Shown here piece by piece: positions 16,178 through 25,133 of a stretch of DNA of 64,000 nt (position 1 is the stretch's first letter; each line of letters starts with the position of its first letter). The stretch comes from CAVSEK01 sp963726975 (GTDB lineage Bacteria; Actinomycetota; Actinomycetes; Mycobacteriales; SCTD01): contig CAVSEK010000001.1 in assembly GCA_963726975.1 (NCBI GenBank), positions 124,001 through 188,000 on the forward strand, in the 5' to 3' direction. The notes beneath the pieces were generated by a model. That model was not told the origin of the DNA and ran no database searches. It saw only the letters and a list, made by a program, of their open reading frames with translations. The translations under genes and the position numbers were made by a program.

Positions 16178-17140
16178 CGCTCGAAGAACCGCCGCGGGTT
16201 GTCGACGAGCATCGGTGTCGACCTGCTCCTGGCGTGACGCCCCGCTCGAGCAGGCCGGGCACGACGTCGCGCAGCACGTGCAGGTAGCTCCAGTTCGGCA
16301 GGAACGGGAACAGGTCGGGCTGCACCCAGTCGATGTAGCAGGCGGCGTCCTGAGAGAGCACCATCCGCTCGGCGAAGCCCCGACGGCACATCTCGACGAC
16401 GATGCCGAGCCGCTCGTCGGGCCCGAGGATCGTGTCGATGCCGAAGCGGTCCATGCCGAGCAGGTAGCCGGCCTCGGCCAGCGACGACAGGTGGTCGGCG
16501 TCGGTCGAGTCGCCGCTGTGGGCCAGCAGGACGCGGCTCGGCCGGCAGCCCCTCGGCGTCGAGCACGCGCTGGACCTCCAGGCCCGTCTGCGAGCCCGGG
16601 TGGGTGTGGACCATGAGCGGGGCGCCGGTCTCCAGGGCCGCCTGCGCGCAGGACCGCATCACCCGCTCGACGCCCTTGGTCAGCCCGTGGTGGTCGATGG
16701 CGCACTTGAGGAAGGCCGCCTTGACGTCGGTGCCCTGCACGCCCTCGGTGAGGTCGCGCACGAACAGCGGCGTCATGACCTCCGGCAGCCCCTCCATGCC
16801 CCCGGGACCGCGGGCGGCGAAGTAGCCGGGCACGTCGGCGTAGGTGTAGATCCCGGTCGCGACGAGGATCGTCAGGTCGGGCACCTGCTCGTTGATCCGC
16901 CGCACCCGGGGCACGTTGCGGCCCAGCCCGTCGACGGTGGGGTCGACGATCGTCGTGACGCCGGTGGCGCGCAGCTCGGTGAGCTTGGCGACCGCGTCGG
17001 CGACCCGGGTCTCCTCGTCCCACTCGTCGGACCACTGCTGCTGCGAGTCGACGGTGAGCGTGAAGACGTGCTCGTGCATGAGCGTGGTGCCCAGGTCGGC
17101 CGTGTCGACCGGGCCCAGGACGCGTGGGGACCGTGCTCAT
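16174..17140 (-). CDS. Phosphotriesterase-family metal-dependent hydrolase (frameshifts)
   Basis: A TIM-barrel binuclear-metal hydrolase of about 320 residues when frames are joined. The metal motifs are LMHEHVF (H-x-H), the lysine in KAAFLKCAID, TGAPLMVHTH, VLLAHSGDST and LSQDAACYIDW. Relatives are lactonases and aryl-phosphotriesterases. Breaks occur just after the start, near 16.53 kb and near 16.23 kb. The start (ATG 17140) overlaps the stop of the acyl-CoA ligase (ATGA) and its stop overlaps the amidase start, so the three form an operon that may degrade or activate a carboxylic ester or amide. Confidence 0.82.
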
Positions 17141-18675
17141 GCGGTGCGCAGCTCCTTCTTGAGGATCTTGCCCGTCGGGCCCTTGGGCAGCTCGTCGACG
17201 ATGCGGACCTCGCGCGGGTACTTGTAGGCCGCGAGGCGCTCCTTGCAGTAGGCGATGACGTCCTCGGGCGTGACGTCCGCACCCGGCTTGAGGCTCACGA
17301 TCGCGACGACCTCCTCGCCGAGCTTGTCGTCGGGCTTGCCGATGACGGCCGCCTCGCTCACCGACGGGTGCTCGTAGAGCACCTCCTCGATCTCGCGCGG
17401 GTAGACGTTGTAGCCGCCGCGGATGACGAGGTCCTTCTTGCGGTCGACGATGAACAGGAAGCCGTCGTCGTCCTTGTAGGCCAGGTCGCCGGTGTGGAAC
17501 CAGCCGTTCTTGAAGGCCTCCTCGGTCGCCTCGGGCTTCTTGTAGTAGCCCTTCATGATGTTGTGACCGCGGATGACGATCTCGCCGACGTGGTCCTCGC
17601 CGCGCGGCAGCTCCTTGTCCTGGTCGTCGACGACCTTGACCTCGACGCCCCAGATCGGCTTGCCGATGCTCATGACCTTGCGCTGCTCGGCGTTGATGTT
17701 GAACGTCGTCGTGCTGGCGCTCTCGGACAGGCCGTAGCCCTCGAGGATGACGCAGCCGGGGAACCGCTCCTCGAAGGCGCGGATCGTCTCGCCCGGGATC
17801 GGGGCGCCGCCCGAGACCCCGACCCGCAGCGAGGACAGGTCGCGGCCCTCGAGGTCGGCGGCGAGCAGGGCGAAGTACATCGTCGGCACGCCGGAGAAGA
17901 TCGTGCAGCCGTGCTTCTCGATCGCCTCGACGACCGGGTCCATCTCGAACCGCGGGATGAGGACCATCGTGCCGCCGTAGCGGGTCGTCACGTTGAGCAC
18001 GCTGGACAGCCCGAAGACGTGGAACAGCGGCAGCACCGCCACGCCGATGTCGTCGTCCCGGAACTCGAAGAGCTCGCCGGCGACCGTGCAGTTCATGAAG
18101 AGCTGGAAGTGCGTGAGCTCGGCGCCCTTGGGCTTGCCGGTCGTGCCGCTGGTGTAGAGCAGCACCGCCGTCTCGCCCGGGTCGAGCGGCACGATGTCGC
18201 GGGTGTCGTCGGCGAAGTAGAGCTCGTCGAAGTGCTTCGTGCCCTCGGGCCGCTCGTCGTTGCCCGGCATGTTGACGACGTAGGTCGTCACGCCCGAGCC
18301 GTCCTCGTGCGAGACCTGCGTCGCGCCCTTGTGCGCCTCCTCCGCGAACATCTCGAAGGTGATGAGCATCTTGGAGTCGCTGTCCTCCAGGTGGTACTTC
18401 ACCTCCGGGGCCCGCAGCAGGGGGTTCAGCGGCACCATGACCAGCCCCGCCTTGAGGATGCCGAAGTAGGAGAACAGGAACTGCGGCAGGTTGGGCAGCT
18501 GCACGGCCACCTTGTCGCCCTGCTGCAGGCCGGTCGCGAGCAGGGCGCTCGCCACCCGGCCGGAGATCTCGTCCACCTGGTCGTAGGTGAACGAGAGGTC
18601 GCCGATGTGGACGAGGGGCTTGTCCGGGTGCGCGTTGCGCGACTCGCGGAGGATCGTGGCGAGGTTGAAGCTCAT
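17137..18675 (-). CDS. Long-chain fatty-acid-CoA ligase
   Basis: A 512-residue ANL-superfamily enzyme. Motifs: LLYTSGTTGKPKGAEL, PLFHVFGL, LEGYGLSESAS, WFHTGDLAYKDDDGF, VIRGGYNVYPREIEE and the terminal lysine in PTGKILKKEL. It activates a carboxylic acid to its CoA thioester. Lower Arg/Ala bias than its neighbours suggests a well-conserved, highly expressed gene. A -10 box six bases before the ATG indicates a leaderless transcript covering the downstream hydrolase and amidase genes. Confidence 0.92.
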   Translation of the reverse strand: MSFNLATILRESRNAHPDKPLVHIGDLSFTYDQVDEISGRVASALLATGLQQGDKVAVQLPNLPQFLFSYFGILKAGLVMVPLNPLLRAPEVKYHLEDSDSKMLITFEMFAEEAHKGATQVSHEDGSGVTTYVVNMPGNDERPEGTKHFDELYFADDTRDIVPLDPGETAVLLYTSGTTGKPKGAELTHFQLFMNCTVAGELFEFRDDDIGVAVLPLFHVFGLSSVLNVTTRYGGTMVLIPRFEMDPVVEAIEKHGCTIFSGVPTMYFALLAADLEGRDLSSLRVGVSGGAPIPGETIRAFEERFPGCVILEGYGLSESASTTTFNINAEQRKVMSIGKPIWGVEVKVVDDQDKELPRGEDHVGEIVIRGHNIMKGYYKKPEATEEAFKNGWFHTGDLAYKDDDGFLFIVDRKKDLVIRGGYNVYPREIEEVLYEHPSVSEAAVIGKPDDKLGEEVVAIVSLKPGADVTPEDVIAYCKERLAAYKYPREVRIVDELPKGPTGKILKKELRTA

Positions 18676-18681
18676 GGGCGG

Positions 18682-18687
18682 AGCCTA
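18682..18687 (-). promoter_or_regulatory. -10 element (TAGGCT) before the acyl-CoA ligase
   Basis: TAGGCT on the minus strand ends six bases before the ATG, implying a leaderless start for the three-gene operon. Confidence 0.55.
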
Positions 18688-18697
18688 GTGAGCGCGG

Positions 18698-20371
18698 TCA
18701 CAGGACGCGCGACGGGGCTGGTCGCGCGCGGGCGGCTGCCCGACCCGCGACCCGGGCGCGGGAGGTGTCGGGCCCGGCCTGGCGGCCCACCTCGCGCGCC
18801 ACTGCCGGTCGGCGCCCGCCCGGGCGTCGCCCGGCGACGGTCGTCGACGGCCGCGCCGCCGCGCTACCCGGGGAGTGCGCTGGCGTCTCCCGCCCGACGG
18901 GCGCCGTGCCGGCCGGCCGACGGCCGGTCCAGCGCAGCCCGCGCCGGACCGCCCGGACCTGCCGGCCGACGAACGGCGCGAGGCGCGACACCAGCCACGC
19001 CGCGGTGACCGCCGCGGCGGTCCCGAGGACCAGCTGAGCGATCACGGCGGCGGCGGCGGGCACCGCCACCGGCGCCGCGAGGACCGCCGCGGCCACCAGT
19101 GCCGTCACGGCGGCCGCGGCGGCGAGCCCGGCGACGGCCCGGGCGAGGGCCTCGGGCACGCCCACGCCGTCGCGCAGGTCGAGGACCACGCCGACGAGCG
19201 ACCCGAGCACGCCGGACCGGGTCACGTGGCGCAGCCCGCGCACCCCCGCGAGCGGGGCGGTGCTGGCGCTCCGCAGCCAGCGCGGCACGTGGCTGCGCCG
19301 GGCGAGCCGCTCCAGCCGCGCCGCCGCCGCCCGGGCCTCCCGCGCGCGGCGCAGCAGCAGCTGGGCGGCCCGCCGCTCGGCGCGTGCCTCGCCGCCGCTC
19401 AGGGACCGCGCCACGGCTCCCAGCCGCCGGGCCTCGCGCACGAGCTCGTCGACCTCGGCCCGGGCCTGGTCCGCGAGGTCGTGCGGCACCTGCCAGAGCC
19501 CGACCGCGAGGTCGGTGAGGTCCAGCGCACCGGGCAGCGGGAGACCGCCGCCCCCGGGCGGCGCGGGGGCCCGGCCCGGCAACGGCGGTGGGGCGGGCGG
19601 GAGCCCCGCGGGCGGCGCCGGCAGCAGCACCCGGTCGGCGCGCTCGAGCAGCCCGGCGAGCTCCTCGGTGCGTCGCGCCACCTCCCGCAGGCGCTCCTCG
19701 AGCCCGGGGAGCGGCGACGCGCGGTCCTGCAGCCACGCGGTGGTGCGGCCGCCTCCCAGGCCCCAGGCGTCACCGCCCCGCAGGTCCACGGCCGTGGCCC
19801 GGGCCAGGCCGCCGCGCGCGCCCGCCACGGCGTCGGCCACCCGCAGCGTCGCCCCGGCGAGGCCGTGCAGCTCGGCCGGCCGGGCCGACAGCACCCCGGG
19901 GGGCGACGGCGGCCGCAGCACCGGCAGCGCGCGCGGCGGGTCGGGCAGCAGCGGCGGCCGCGCGCCGGCACGACCCGCCCACGCCGGGTCGTCGGGCCCG
20001 GGCAGCCGGGCCAGCTCGGCCTGCAGCAGCTGCGCCGCCGGCCCCGGGGGCGCCAGCCGCAGCCGGCGCTCGAGGTCGTCGCGCGCCGCGGAGTGCAACC
20101 TGCGGGCCGCCTCGGCGCAGGCCTCCTGCGCCGAGGCGAGCTGCCGCAGCACGTCCGCTCCGGCGACCAGCCCGGCGACGGTCGACACGGCCTCGGCAGC
20201 CCCCCGGGCCAGGTCGGCGTCCAGCACGTCGGGCAGCGGGCCCACCCAGCGCGTGCTGCTGCGCACCTGGAGCAGCACCGCGCACCGCTCGCCCAGGTCG
20301 GACCCGGTGCGCCCCAGGTCCGCGGCCGTCGCCCGCAGCAGTCCCGGGTCGGGCAGCGACGCGCCTGGCAC
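18698..20371 (-). CDS. Hypothetical WXG-like helical protein with C-terminal membrane region
   Basis: A 557-residue protein. The first 90 residues form two predicted helices with a RWVGPLP turn between them, resembling the W-x-G-P turn of WXG100/T7SS-exported proteins. A Pro-rich linker follows around residues 155-200 and 270-310, then a helical, basic coiled-coil-like stretch (ARAERRAAQLLLRRAREAR) and an Ala/Val hydrophobic region of about 50 residues near 430-480. The tail is basic and disordered. It may be a type VII-associated envelope protein or large toxin-like protein, but no partner gene is nearby. I do not recognise the family. Confidence 0.6.
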   Translation of the reverse strand: MPGASLPDPGLLRATAADLGRTGSDLGERCAVLLQVRSSTRWVGPLPDVLDADLARGAAEAVSTVAGLVAGADVLRQLASAQEACAEAARRLHSAARDDLERRLRLAPPGPAAQLLQAELARLPGPDDPAWAGRAGARPPLLPDPPRALPVLRPPSPPGVLSARPAELHGLAGATLRVADAVAGARGGLARATAVDLRGGDAWGLGGGRTTAWLQDRASPLPGLEERLREVARRTEELAGLLERADRVLLPAPPAGLPPAPPPLPGRAPAPPGGGGLPLPGALDLTDLAVGLWQVPHDLADQARAEVDELVREARRLGAVARSLSGGEARAERRAAQLLLRRAREARAAAARLERLARRSHVPRWLRSASTAPLAGVRGLRHVTRSGVLGSLVGVVLDLRDGVGVPEALARAVAGLAAAAAVTALVAAAVLAAPVAVPAAAAVIAQLVLGTAAAVTAAWLVSRLAPFVGRQVRAVRRGLRWTGRRPAGTAPVGRETPAHSPGSAAARPSTTVAGRRPGGRRPAVAREVGRQAGPDTSRARVAGRAAARARPAPSRVL

Positions 20372-20575
20372 CTGTCGACCTCCCCACCGCGGACCGGAGC
20401 GGCCGCGGCGGCGAGCACAGCAGATCGCGACCGGCCGGGCCCGCGTCACCGCCCCGCCTGTGGACGGAGCGCCCCTTCGTGCACCGCGAGCAGGCCGGGG
20501 CTTGTGCACCGGCGGTGCAGCGAGTAGCAACCGCGGCGGCGCTGCCCCTTCACACCGTCCACCCGGAGGACCCCG

Positions 20576-22186
20576 ATGAGACGTACGACGGCAGTCCTCG
20601 GGGCGCTCGCGCTGGTCGTGTCGGGCCTGACCCTCACGACCACCTCGGGCCCCGCCGCCGCGACCGAGGCGGGGATCCCCCCCAGCAGCGCCGCCAGCGT
20701 CTACTTCGGGCCCTGCGCGGACCCGACGCTCCAGCGCTTCGGCGCCGAGTGCGGCACCGTCCGCGTGCCGCTGGACCACGACCGGCCCGGAGGGCCGACC
20801 ATCCGGCTGGCGATCTCGCGCGTCCGGCACACGGTCCCCGACGCGCAGTTCCAGGGCGTGGTGCTCGTCAACCCCGGCGGCCCGGGCGGCAGCGGCCTCG
20901 TCCTGTCCGTCCTGCAGGGGTTCGTCCCGCACGGGGCGGGCCAGGCGTACGACTGGATCGGCTTCGACCCGCGCGGCGTGGGGGACAGCGAGCCCTCGCT
21001 GTCGTGCGTCCCGGGCTACTTCGGCCCCGACCGCCCCGACTACGTGCCGCTCACCGCGGCCATCGAGCAGCGGCAGCTCGACCGCGCCGCCCACTACGCC
21101 GACGCCTGCGGCAAGGCCGGCGGCGCCCTGCTGGACCACATCACGACGGCGGACTCGGCCAAGGACATGGAGTCGATCCGCCAGGCCCTGGGCCAGCGGC
21201 AGATCAACTACTACGGGTTCTCCTACGGCACCTACCTCGCGCAGGTCTACGCCACCCTGTTCCCGCACCGGCTGCGTCGCGCCGTGCTGGACTCCAACGT
21301 CGACCCCCGCACGGTCTGGTACCAGGCGAACCTCGACCAGGACGTCGCCTTCGACCGCAACGCCGGCATCTTCTTCGACTGGGTGGCGCGCCACGACAGC
21401 ACCTACCACCTGGGCACCACCCGCCGGGCCGTGGAGAACCGCTACTACTCCGAGCAGGACCTGCTGCGCCGCGCCCCCGCCGGCGGGGTCGTCGGGCCCG
21501 ACGAGTGGAGCGACGTCTTCGTCGGGGTGGGCTACTCCCTGTCCCTCTGGCCCCGTACGGCGCAGCTGTTCGCCGACTGGATCCGCACCGGCGAGCCGCA
21601 GCCGCTCATCGACGCCTACCGGCGCGCGGACGCGGTCGGCGACGACAACGGCTTCGCGGTCTACAACGCGGTCCAGTGCACCGACGTGCCCTACCCGGCG
21701 GACGACGCGCAGGTGCGCGCGGACGCCGTCGACCTCTACCGGACCAGGCCGTTCCTCACCTGGAACAACGTCTGGTTCAACGCCCCCTGCCTGACCTGGC
21801 CGGCCGCAGCGCACCGCCCGGTGCAGGTCGACGGCGCCGCAGCACCACCCGTCCTGCTCATCGGTGGCACGCTCGACGCGGCGACGCCGTACGCCGGCAG
21901 CCTCGAGGTGCGCTCGCGCTTCCCCCGGAGCCGACTGGTCTCCATCGTCGGAGACACCACGCACGGCGACTCGCTCAACGGCAACGCCTGCGTCGACGAC
22001 ACGATCGCGGCCTACCTCGCCACCGGGAAGCTGCCGGTGCGCAAGGACGGGCGCCAGGCCGACCGTGCCTGCGCGACGCTGCCGCAGCCGGAGCCGGAGG
22101 CTGCGGGGAGCGCCACCGAGCAGGGCGCAGGGCCGCTGCGGGTGCACGGGGTCGCCCGGCAGGACCTGCCGGTGGGGCGCCGCTGA
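20576..22186 (+). CDS. Secreted alpha/beta hydrolase, tripeptidyl-aminopeptidase-like (TAP C-terminal type)
   Basis: A 536-residue exported serine hydrolase. The signal peptide runs from MRRTTAVLG to about residue 30 (AAA-TEA). The oxyanion region is NPGGPGGSG, the nucleophile elbow GFSYGTYLAQ, the acid in IGGTLDAATP and the histidine in VGDTTHGDS. These are features of the Streptomyces SlpD/TAP peptidase family that removes short N-terminal peptides outside the cell. The start is ATG 20576 with GGAGGA five bases upstream. The 204-base gap upstream carries no recognised element. Confidence 0.9.
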   Translation: MRRTTAVLGALALVVSGLTLTTTSGPAAATEAGIPPSSAASVYFGPCADPTLQRFGAECGTVRVPLDHDRPGGPTIRLAISRVRHTVPDAQFQGVVLVNPGGPGGSGLVLSVLQGFVPHGAGQAYDWIGFDPRGVGDSEPSLSCVPGYFGPDRPDYVPLTAAIEQRQLDRAAHYADACGKAGGALLDHITTADSAKDMESIRQALGQRQINYYGFSYGTYLAQVYATLFPHRLRRAVLDSNVDPRTVWYQANLDQDVAFDRNAGIFFDWVARHDSTYHLGTTRRAVENRYYSEQDLLRRAPAGGVVGPDEWSDVFVGVGYSLSLWPRTAQLFADWIRTGEPQPLIDAYRRADAVGDDNGFAVYNAVQCTDVPYPADDAQVRADAVDLYRTRPFLTWNNVWFNAPCLTWPAAAHRPVQVDGAAAPPVLLIGGTLDAATPYAGSLEVRSRFPRSRLVSIVGDTTHGDSLNGNACVDDTIAAYLATGKLPVRKDGRQADRACATLPQPEPEAAGSATEQGAGPLRVHGVARQDLPVGRR

Positions 22187-22256
22187 GCCGGACGACGGAG
22201 GTGCGTCTCCCCCGGGCCGCCGCCCCGCCCCCGGCCGGTGCGTGGCGAGGGATGCC

Positions 22257-23792
22257 GTGACGCGCCCGGTGCGGCTGCTGCCGGTGGGCCGGTCGGCACT
22301 GCTCGTCGAGGTCGACCCCGGCCTGGAGCAGGCTGCCGCGACGCTGGCCGTCCGGGCCTGGGCCGACGTCGTCGAGCAGCTCGCCGGGGCGCTGCGCCCG
22401 GTCGACGTCGTCCCGGGCGCGCGCACGCTCCTGCTGGACGGGGTCGACCCGGCCGCCGCGACGCGGCTCCTGCGGCAGCACCCGCCCGCCGCGGGTGCCG
22501 CGGGGCCGGGCGGCCGGCTGGTCGAGGTGCCGGTCAGCTACGACGGCGTGGACCTCGGCGCCGTGGCCCGGTGGTGGGGCACGGACGAGCGCGGGGTGGT
22601 CGAGCGGCACACGGCCACCGAGCTGACCGTCGCGTTCTGCGGCTTCGCCCCGGGCTTCCCCTACCTGACCGGGCTGGACGTCGAGGTGCCGCGGCACCGG
22701 TCGCCGCGACCGGCGGTGCCGGCCGGGTCGGTGGCCCTGGCCGGGCGGTGGTGCGGCATCTACCCGCGGGCCTCGCCGGGCGGCTGGCAGCTGCTGGGCC
22801 GCACCGGGGTGCTGCTCTTCGACCCCGACCGCGACCCGCCGGCGCTGCTGCCACCCGGCACCCGGGTGCGCTTCGTCGAGGGCCGCGCCGGGCGCCGGAC
22901 CGTGCCGCGCCGCCCCGTGCGTCCCGACCCGCTCCGCGCGGTCGAGGTCGTCCGTGCGGGAGCCAGGACGACCGTCCAGGACGCCGGCAGACCGGGCCGG
23001 GCGCACCTGGGGGCGCCCCGGTCGGGCGCCCTGGACGTCGCGGCCGCCCGGCTCGCCAACCGCCTCGTCGGCAACCCCGAGGGCTGCGCCGTCCTGGAGG
23101 TGACAGCCGGCGGGACGGCGCTGCGCACCCGCAGGGCCCTGGCGGCCGCGGTGACCGGCGCCCCGGCCGAGGTCACCGCCGGTGGGCGCGCCGCTGACGC
23201 CGGTGCGGCCGTGCTGCTGCGCGCCGGCGAGCTGCTCGAGGTCGGGCCCGCGCGTCGTGGGCTGCGGACCTACGTCGCGCTGGCCGGCGGCATCGAGGTC
23301 GACCCGGTGCTGGGCAGCCGCTCGACCGACACGCTGTCCGGGCTCGGCCCGGCGGTGCTCGCCGACGGCGACGTCCTCGCCGTCGGTCCGGCGCACGGCC
23401 CGCCCAGCCCGGTGCACGTTCCCGCGCCCACCGGCGACACCCCGGTCCTGCTCGACCTGCGGCCCGGACCGCGCGACGACCGGCTCGGCCCGGGCGGGCT
23501 CGAGCGGCTCGCCGCCACCGGGTGGACCGTGTCGCCGCTCAGCGACCGGGTCGGCCTGCGGCTCACCGGCGACCCGCTGCCCGTCCGCGCGGGCGAGCTC
23601 GACAGCGAGGGCCTGGTCCTGGGCGCGGTGCAGGTGCCGCCCGACGGGCAGCCGGTCGTGCTGCTCGCCGACCACCCGACGACCGGCGGCTACCCGGTCG
23701 TCGGCGTCGTCGACGCGGCCTCCGTGGCGGCCCTGGCGCAGGCCCGCCCCGGCACGCCGGTGACCGTCAGGCTGCTCCCCCGGTCGGGCTGA
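22257..23792 (+). CDS. 5-oxoprolinase subunits B and C fused (PxpB-PxpC)
   Basis: A 511-residue fusion. Residues about 1-210 are PxpB/KipI-like, with TELTVAFCGFAPGFPYLTGL and AGRWCGIYPRASPGGWQLLG. Residues about 220-511 are PxpC/KipA-like, with VVRAGARTTVQDAGRPG, GAPRSGALDVAAARLAN and DHPTTGGYPVVGVV. With PxpA they form the ATP-dependent 5-oxoproline hydrolase that returns pyroglutamate to glutamate. The start is GTG 22257 after a GGCGAGGG site. The end overlaps the convergent isochorismatase-like gene by 26 bases. Confidence 0.92.
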   Translation: MTRPVRLLPVGRSALLVEVDPGLEQAAATLAVRAWADVVEQLAGALRPVDVVPGARTLLLDGVDPAAATRLLRQHPPAAGAAGPGGRLVEVPVSYDGVDLGAVARWWGTDERGVVERHTATELTVAFCGFAPGFPYLTGLDVEVPRHRSPRPAVPAGSVALAGRWCGIYPRASPGGWQLLGRTGVLLFDPDRDPPALLPPGTRVRFVEGRAGRRTVPRRPVRPDPLRAVEVVRAGARTTVQDAGRPGRAHLGAPRSGALDVAAARLANRLVGNPEGCAVLEVTAGGTALRTRRALAAAVTGAPAEVTAGGRAADAGAAVLLRAGELLEVGPARRGLRTYVALAGGIEVDPVLGSRSTDTLSGLGPAVLADGDVLAVGPAHGPPSPVHVPAPTGDTPVLLDLRPGPRDDRLGPGGLERLAATGWTVSPLSDRVGLRLTGDPLPVRAGELDSEGLVLGAVQVPPDGQPVVLLADHPTTGGYPVVGVVDAASVAALAQARPGTPVTVRLLPRSG

Positions 23793-24336
23793 GCACCACG
23801 TCCTGCGTGCTCTCCGTGCCGGCCGTCCGACCCGGGGCCCGCTGGTGACGCCAGTACAGGTTGGTGTGGGCGATGACCGCGTCGGGCGGCGGCGCGCCCC
23901 ACGGCGACCGGTCGCCGGTCGTGTGCGCGTCGGCCACCAGCGTCACGTCGTAGCCGCGCACCAGGGCGCCGTGCAAGGTCGAGCGGATGCAGGCGTCGGT
24001 CTCCGCGCCGGCGACGACGAGCCGGCCGATCCCCAGGTCGGCGAGCACCGTCTCCAGGCAGGTGTCCTCGAAGGCGTCGCCGTACGCCTTGTCCACGCGC
24101 GGCTCCGTCGGCTCGGGGACGAGCTCGGGCACGACCTGCCACGCGTCGCTGCCGCGCGCGAGCTCGTCGTCGGCGTGCTGCACCCAGACGACCGGCACCT
24201 GCTCAGCGCGGGCGCGCTCGACGAGGCCGGCGATGCGGCCGACCACGGCGTCGCGGTCGTGGGCCTCCTCGACCACACCGACCTGCACGTCGACGACGAG
24301 CAGGGCACTGGCCGGTCGGTCCTGCAGCGTCGTCAC
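23767..24336 (-). CDS. Isochorismatase-like cysteine hydrolase
   Basis: A 189-residue hydrolase of the isochorismatase/nicotinamidase superfamily. The catalytic triad is Asp in LLVVDVQVG, Lys in RVDKAYGDAFE and Cys in AGAETDACIRS, preceded by the usual cis-peptide region. The substrate is unknown; it may be an amide or N-carbamoyl compound. It lies between the two 5-oxoprolinase genes on the opposite strand, divergent from pxpA and overlapping the end of the PxpBC gene. Confidence 0.87.
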   Translation of the reverse strand: MTTLQDRPASALLVVDVQVGVVEEAHDRDAVVGRIAGLVERARAEQVPVVWVQHADDELARGSDAWQVVPELVPEPTEPRVDKAYGDAFEDTCLETVLADLGIGRLVVAGAETDACIRSTLHGALVRGYDVTLVADAHTTGDRSPWGAPPPDAVIAHTNLYWRHQRAPGRTAGTESTQDVVLSPTGGAA

Positions 24337-24361
24337 GCGCTCCCCCTGGTCCTGGAGCCTC

Positions 24362-24367
24362 TAGCCT
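24362..24367 (+). promoter_or_regulatory. -10 element (TAGCCT) before pxpA
   Basis: TAGCCT ends seven bases before the GTG at 24375 within the 38-base gap separating the divergent isochorismatase-like gene, so pxpA has its own leaderless promoter. Confidence 0.55.
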
Positions 24368-24374
24368 GCCGCGG

Positions 24375-25130
24375 GTGGACGTCGACCTCAACAGCGACCT
24401 GGGTGAGGGCTTCGGCGTCTGGCGGCTGGGCGACGACGCCGCCCTGCTCGAGGTCGTCACGAGCGCCAACGTCGCCTGCGGCTTCCACGCCGGCGACCCG
24501 ACCATCCTGCGCGAGGTCGCACGGCAGGCCGCCGCGGGCGGGGTGGCCGTCGGGGCGCAGGTGTCCTACCGCGACCTCGCCGGGTTCGGCCGGCGCCGCA
24601 TGGACGTGGCGCCCGACGAGCTGACCGGCGACGTGCTCTACCAGCTCGGCGCGCTCGAGGCGTTCTGCCGGGTGGCCGGCAGCCGGGTCCGCTACCTCAA
24701 GCCGCACGGAGCGCTCTACAACGCGGTCGTCGACGACGAGGCGCAGGCCGCGGCCGTCGTGCGGGCGGTGCAGGAGTACGACGCCTCGCTGCCCGTGCTC
24801 GGCCTGCCCGGCTCCGCTCTGCTGCGGGCCGCGGAGCGGGCGGGGCTGCGCGGTGTGCCGGAGGGCTTCGTCGACCGCGGGTACACGCCGCAGGGGACGC
24901 TCGTGCCGCGCAGCGACCGGGGCGCCCTGGTCACCGACGAGGACGCGGTCGTCGAGCGGGCGGTCCGGATGACCGTCGACGGGGAGGTCGTCGCCGTCGA
25001 CGGCCGCGTCCTGCCGGTGCGCATCGCGTCGCTGTGCGTGCACGGGGACACCCCGGGCGCGGCCGCGCTGGCCCGGCGGGTGCGGGACGGGCTGGAGGCG
25101 GCCGGCGTACGCCTCGCGCCGTTCGCCTGA
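24375..25130 (+). CDS. pxpA: 5-oxoprolinase subunit A (LamB/YcsF family)
   Basis: A 251-residue subunit. The N terminus VDVDLNSDLGEGFGVWRLGD with ANVACGFHAGDP is diagnostic, as are GAQVSYRDLAGFGRR, RYLKPHGALYN and EGFVDRGYTPQGTLVPR. With the fused PxpBC it hydrolyses 5-oxoproline using ATP. Although functionally linked, it is not in one transcript with pxpBC because the intervening gene runs the other way. It converges with the acyltransferase gene four bases away. Confidence 0.95.
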   Translation: MDVDLNSDLGEGFGVWRLGDDAALLEVVTSANVACGFHAGDPTILREVARQAAAGGVAVGAQVSYRDLAGFGRRRMDVAPDELTGDVLYQLGALEAFCRVAGSRVRYLKPHGALYNAVVDDEAQAAAVVRAVQEYDASLPVLGLPGSALLRAAERAGLRGVPEGFVDRGYTPQGTLVPRSDRGALVTDEDAVVERAVRMTVDGEVVAVDGRVLPVRIASLCVHGDTPGAAALARRVRDGLEAAGVRLAPFA

Positions 25131-25133
25131 CCG

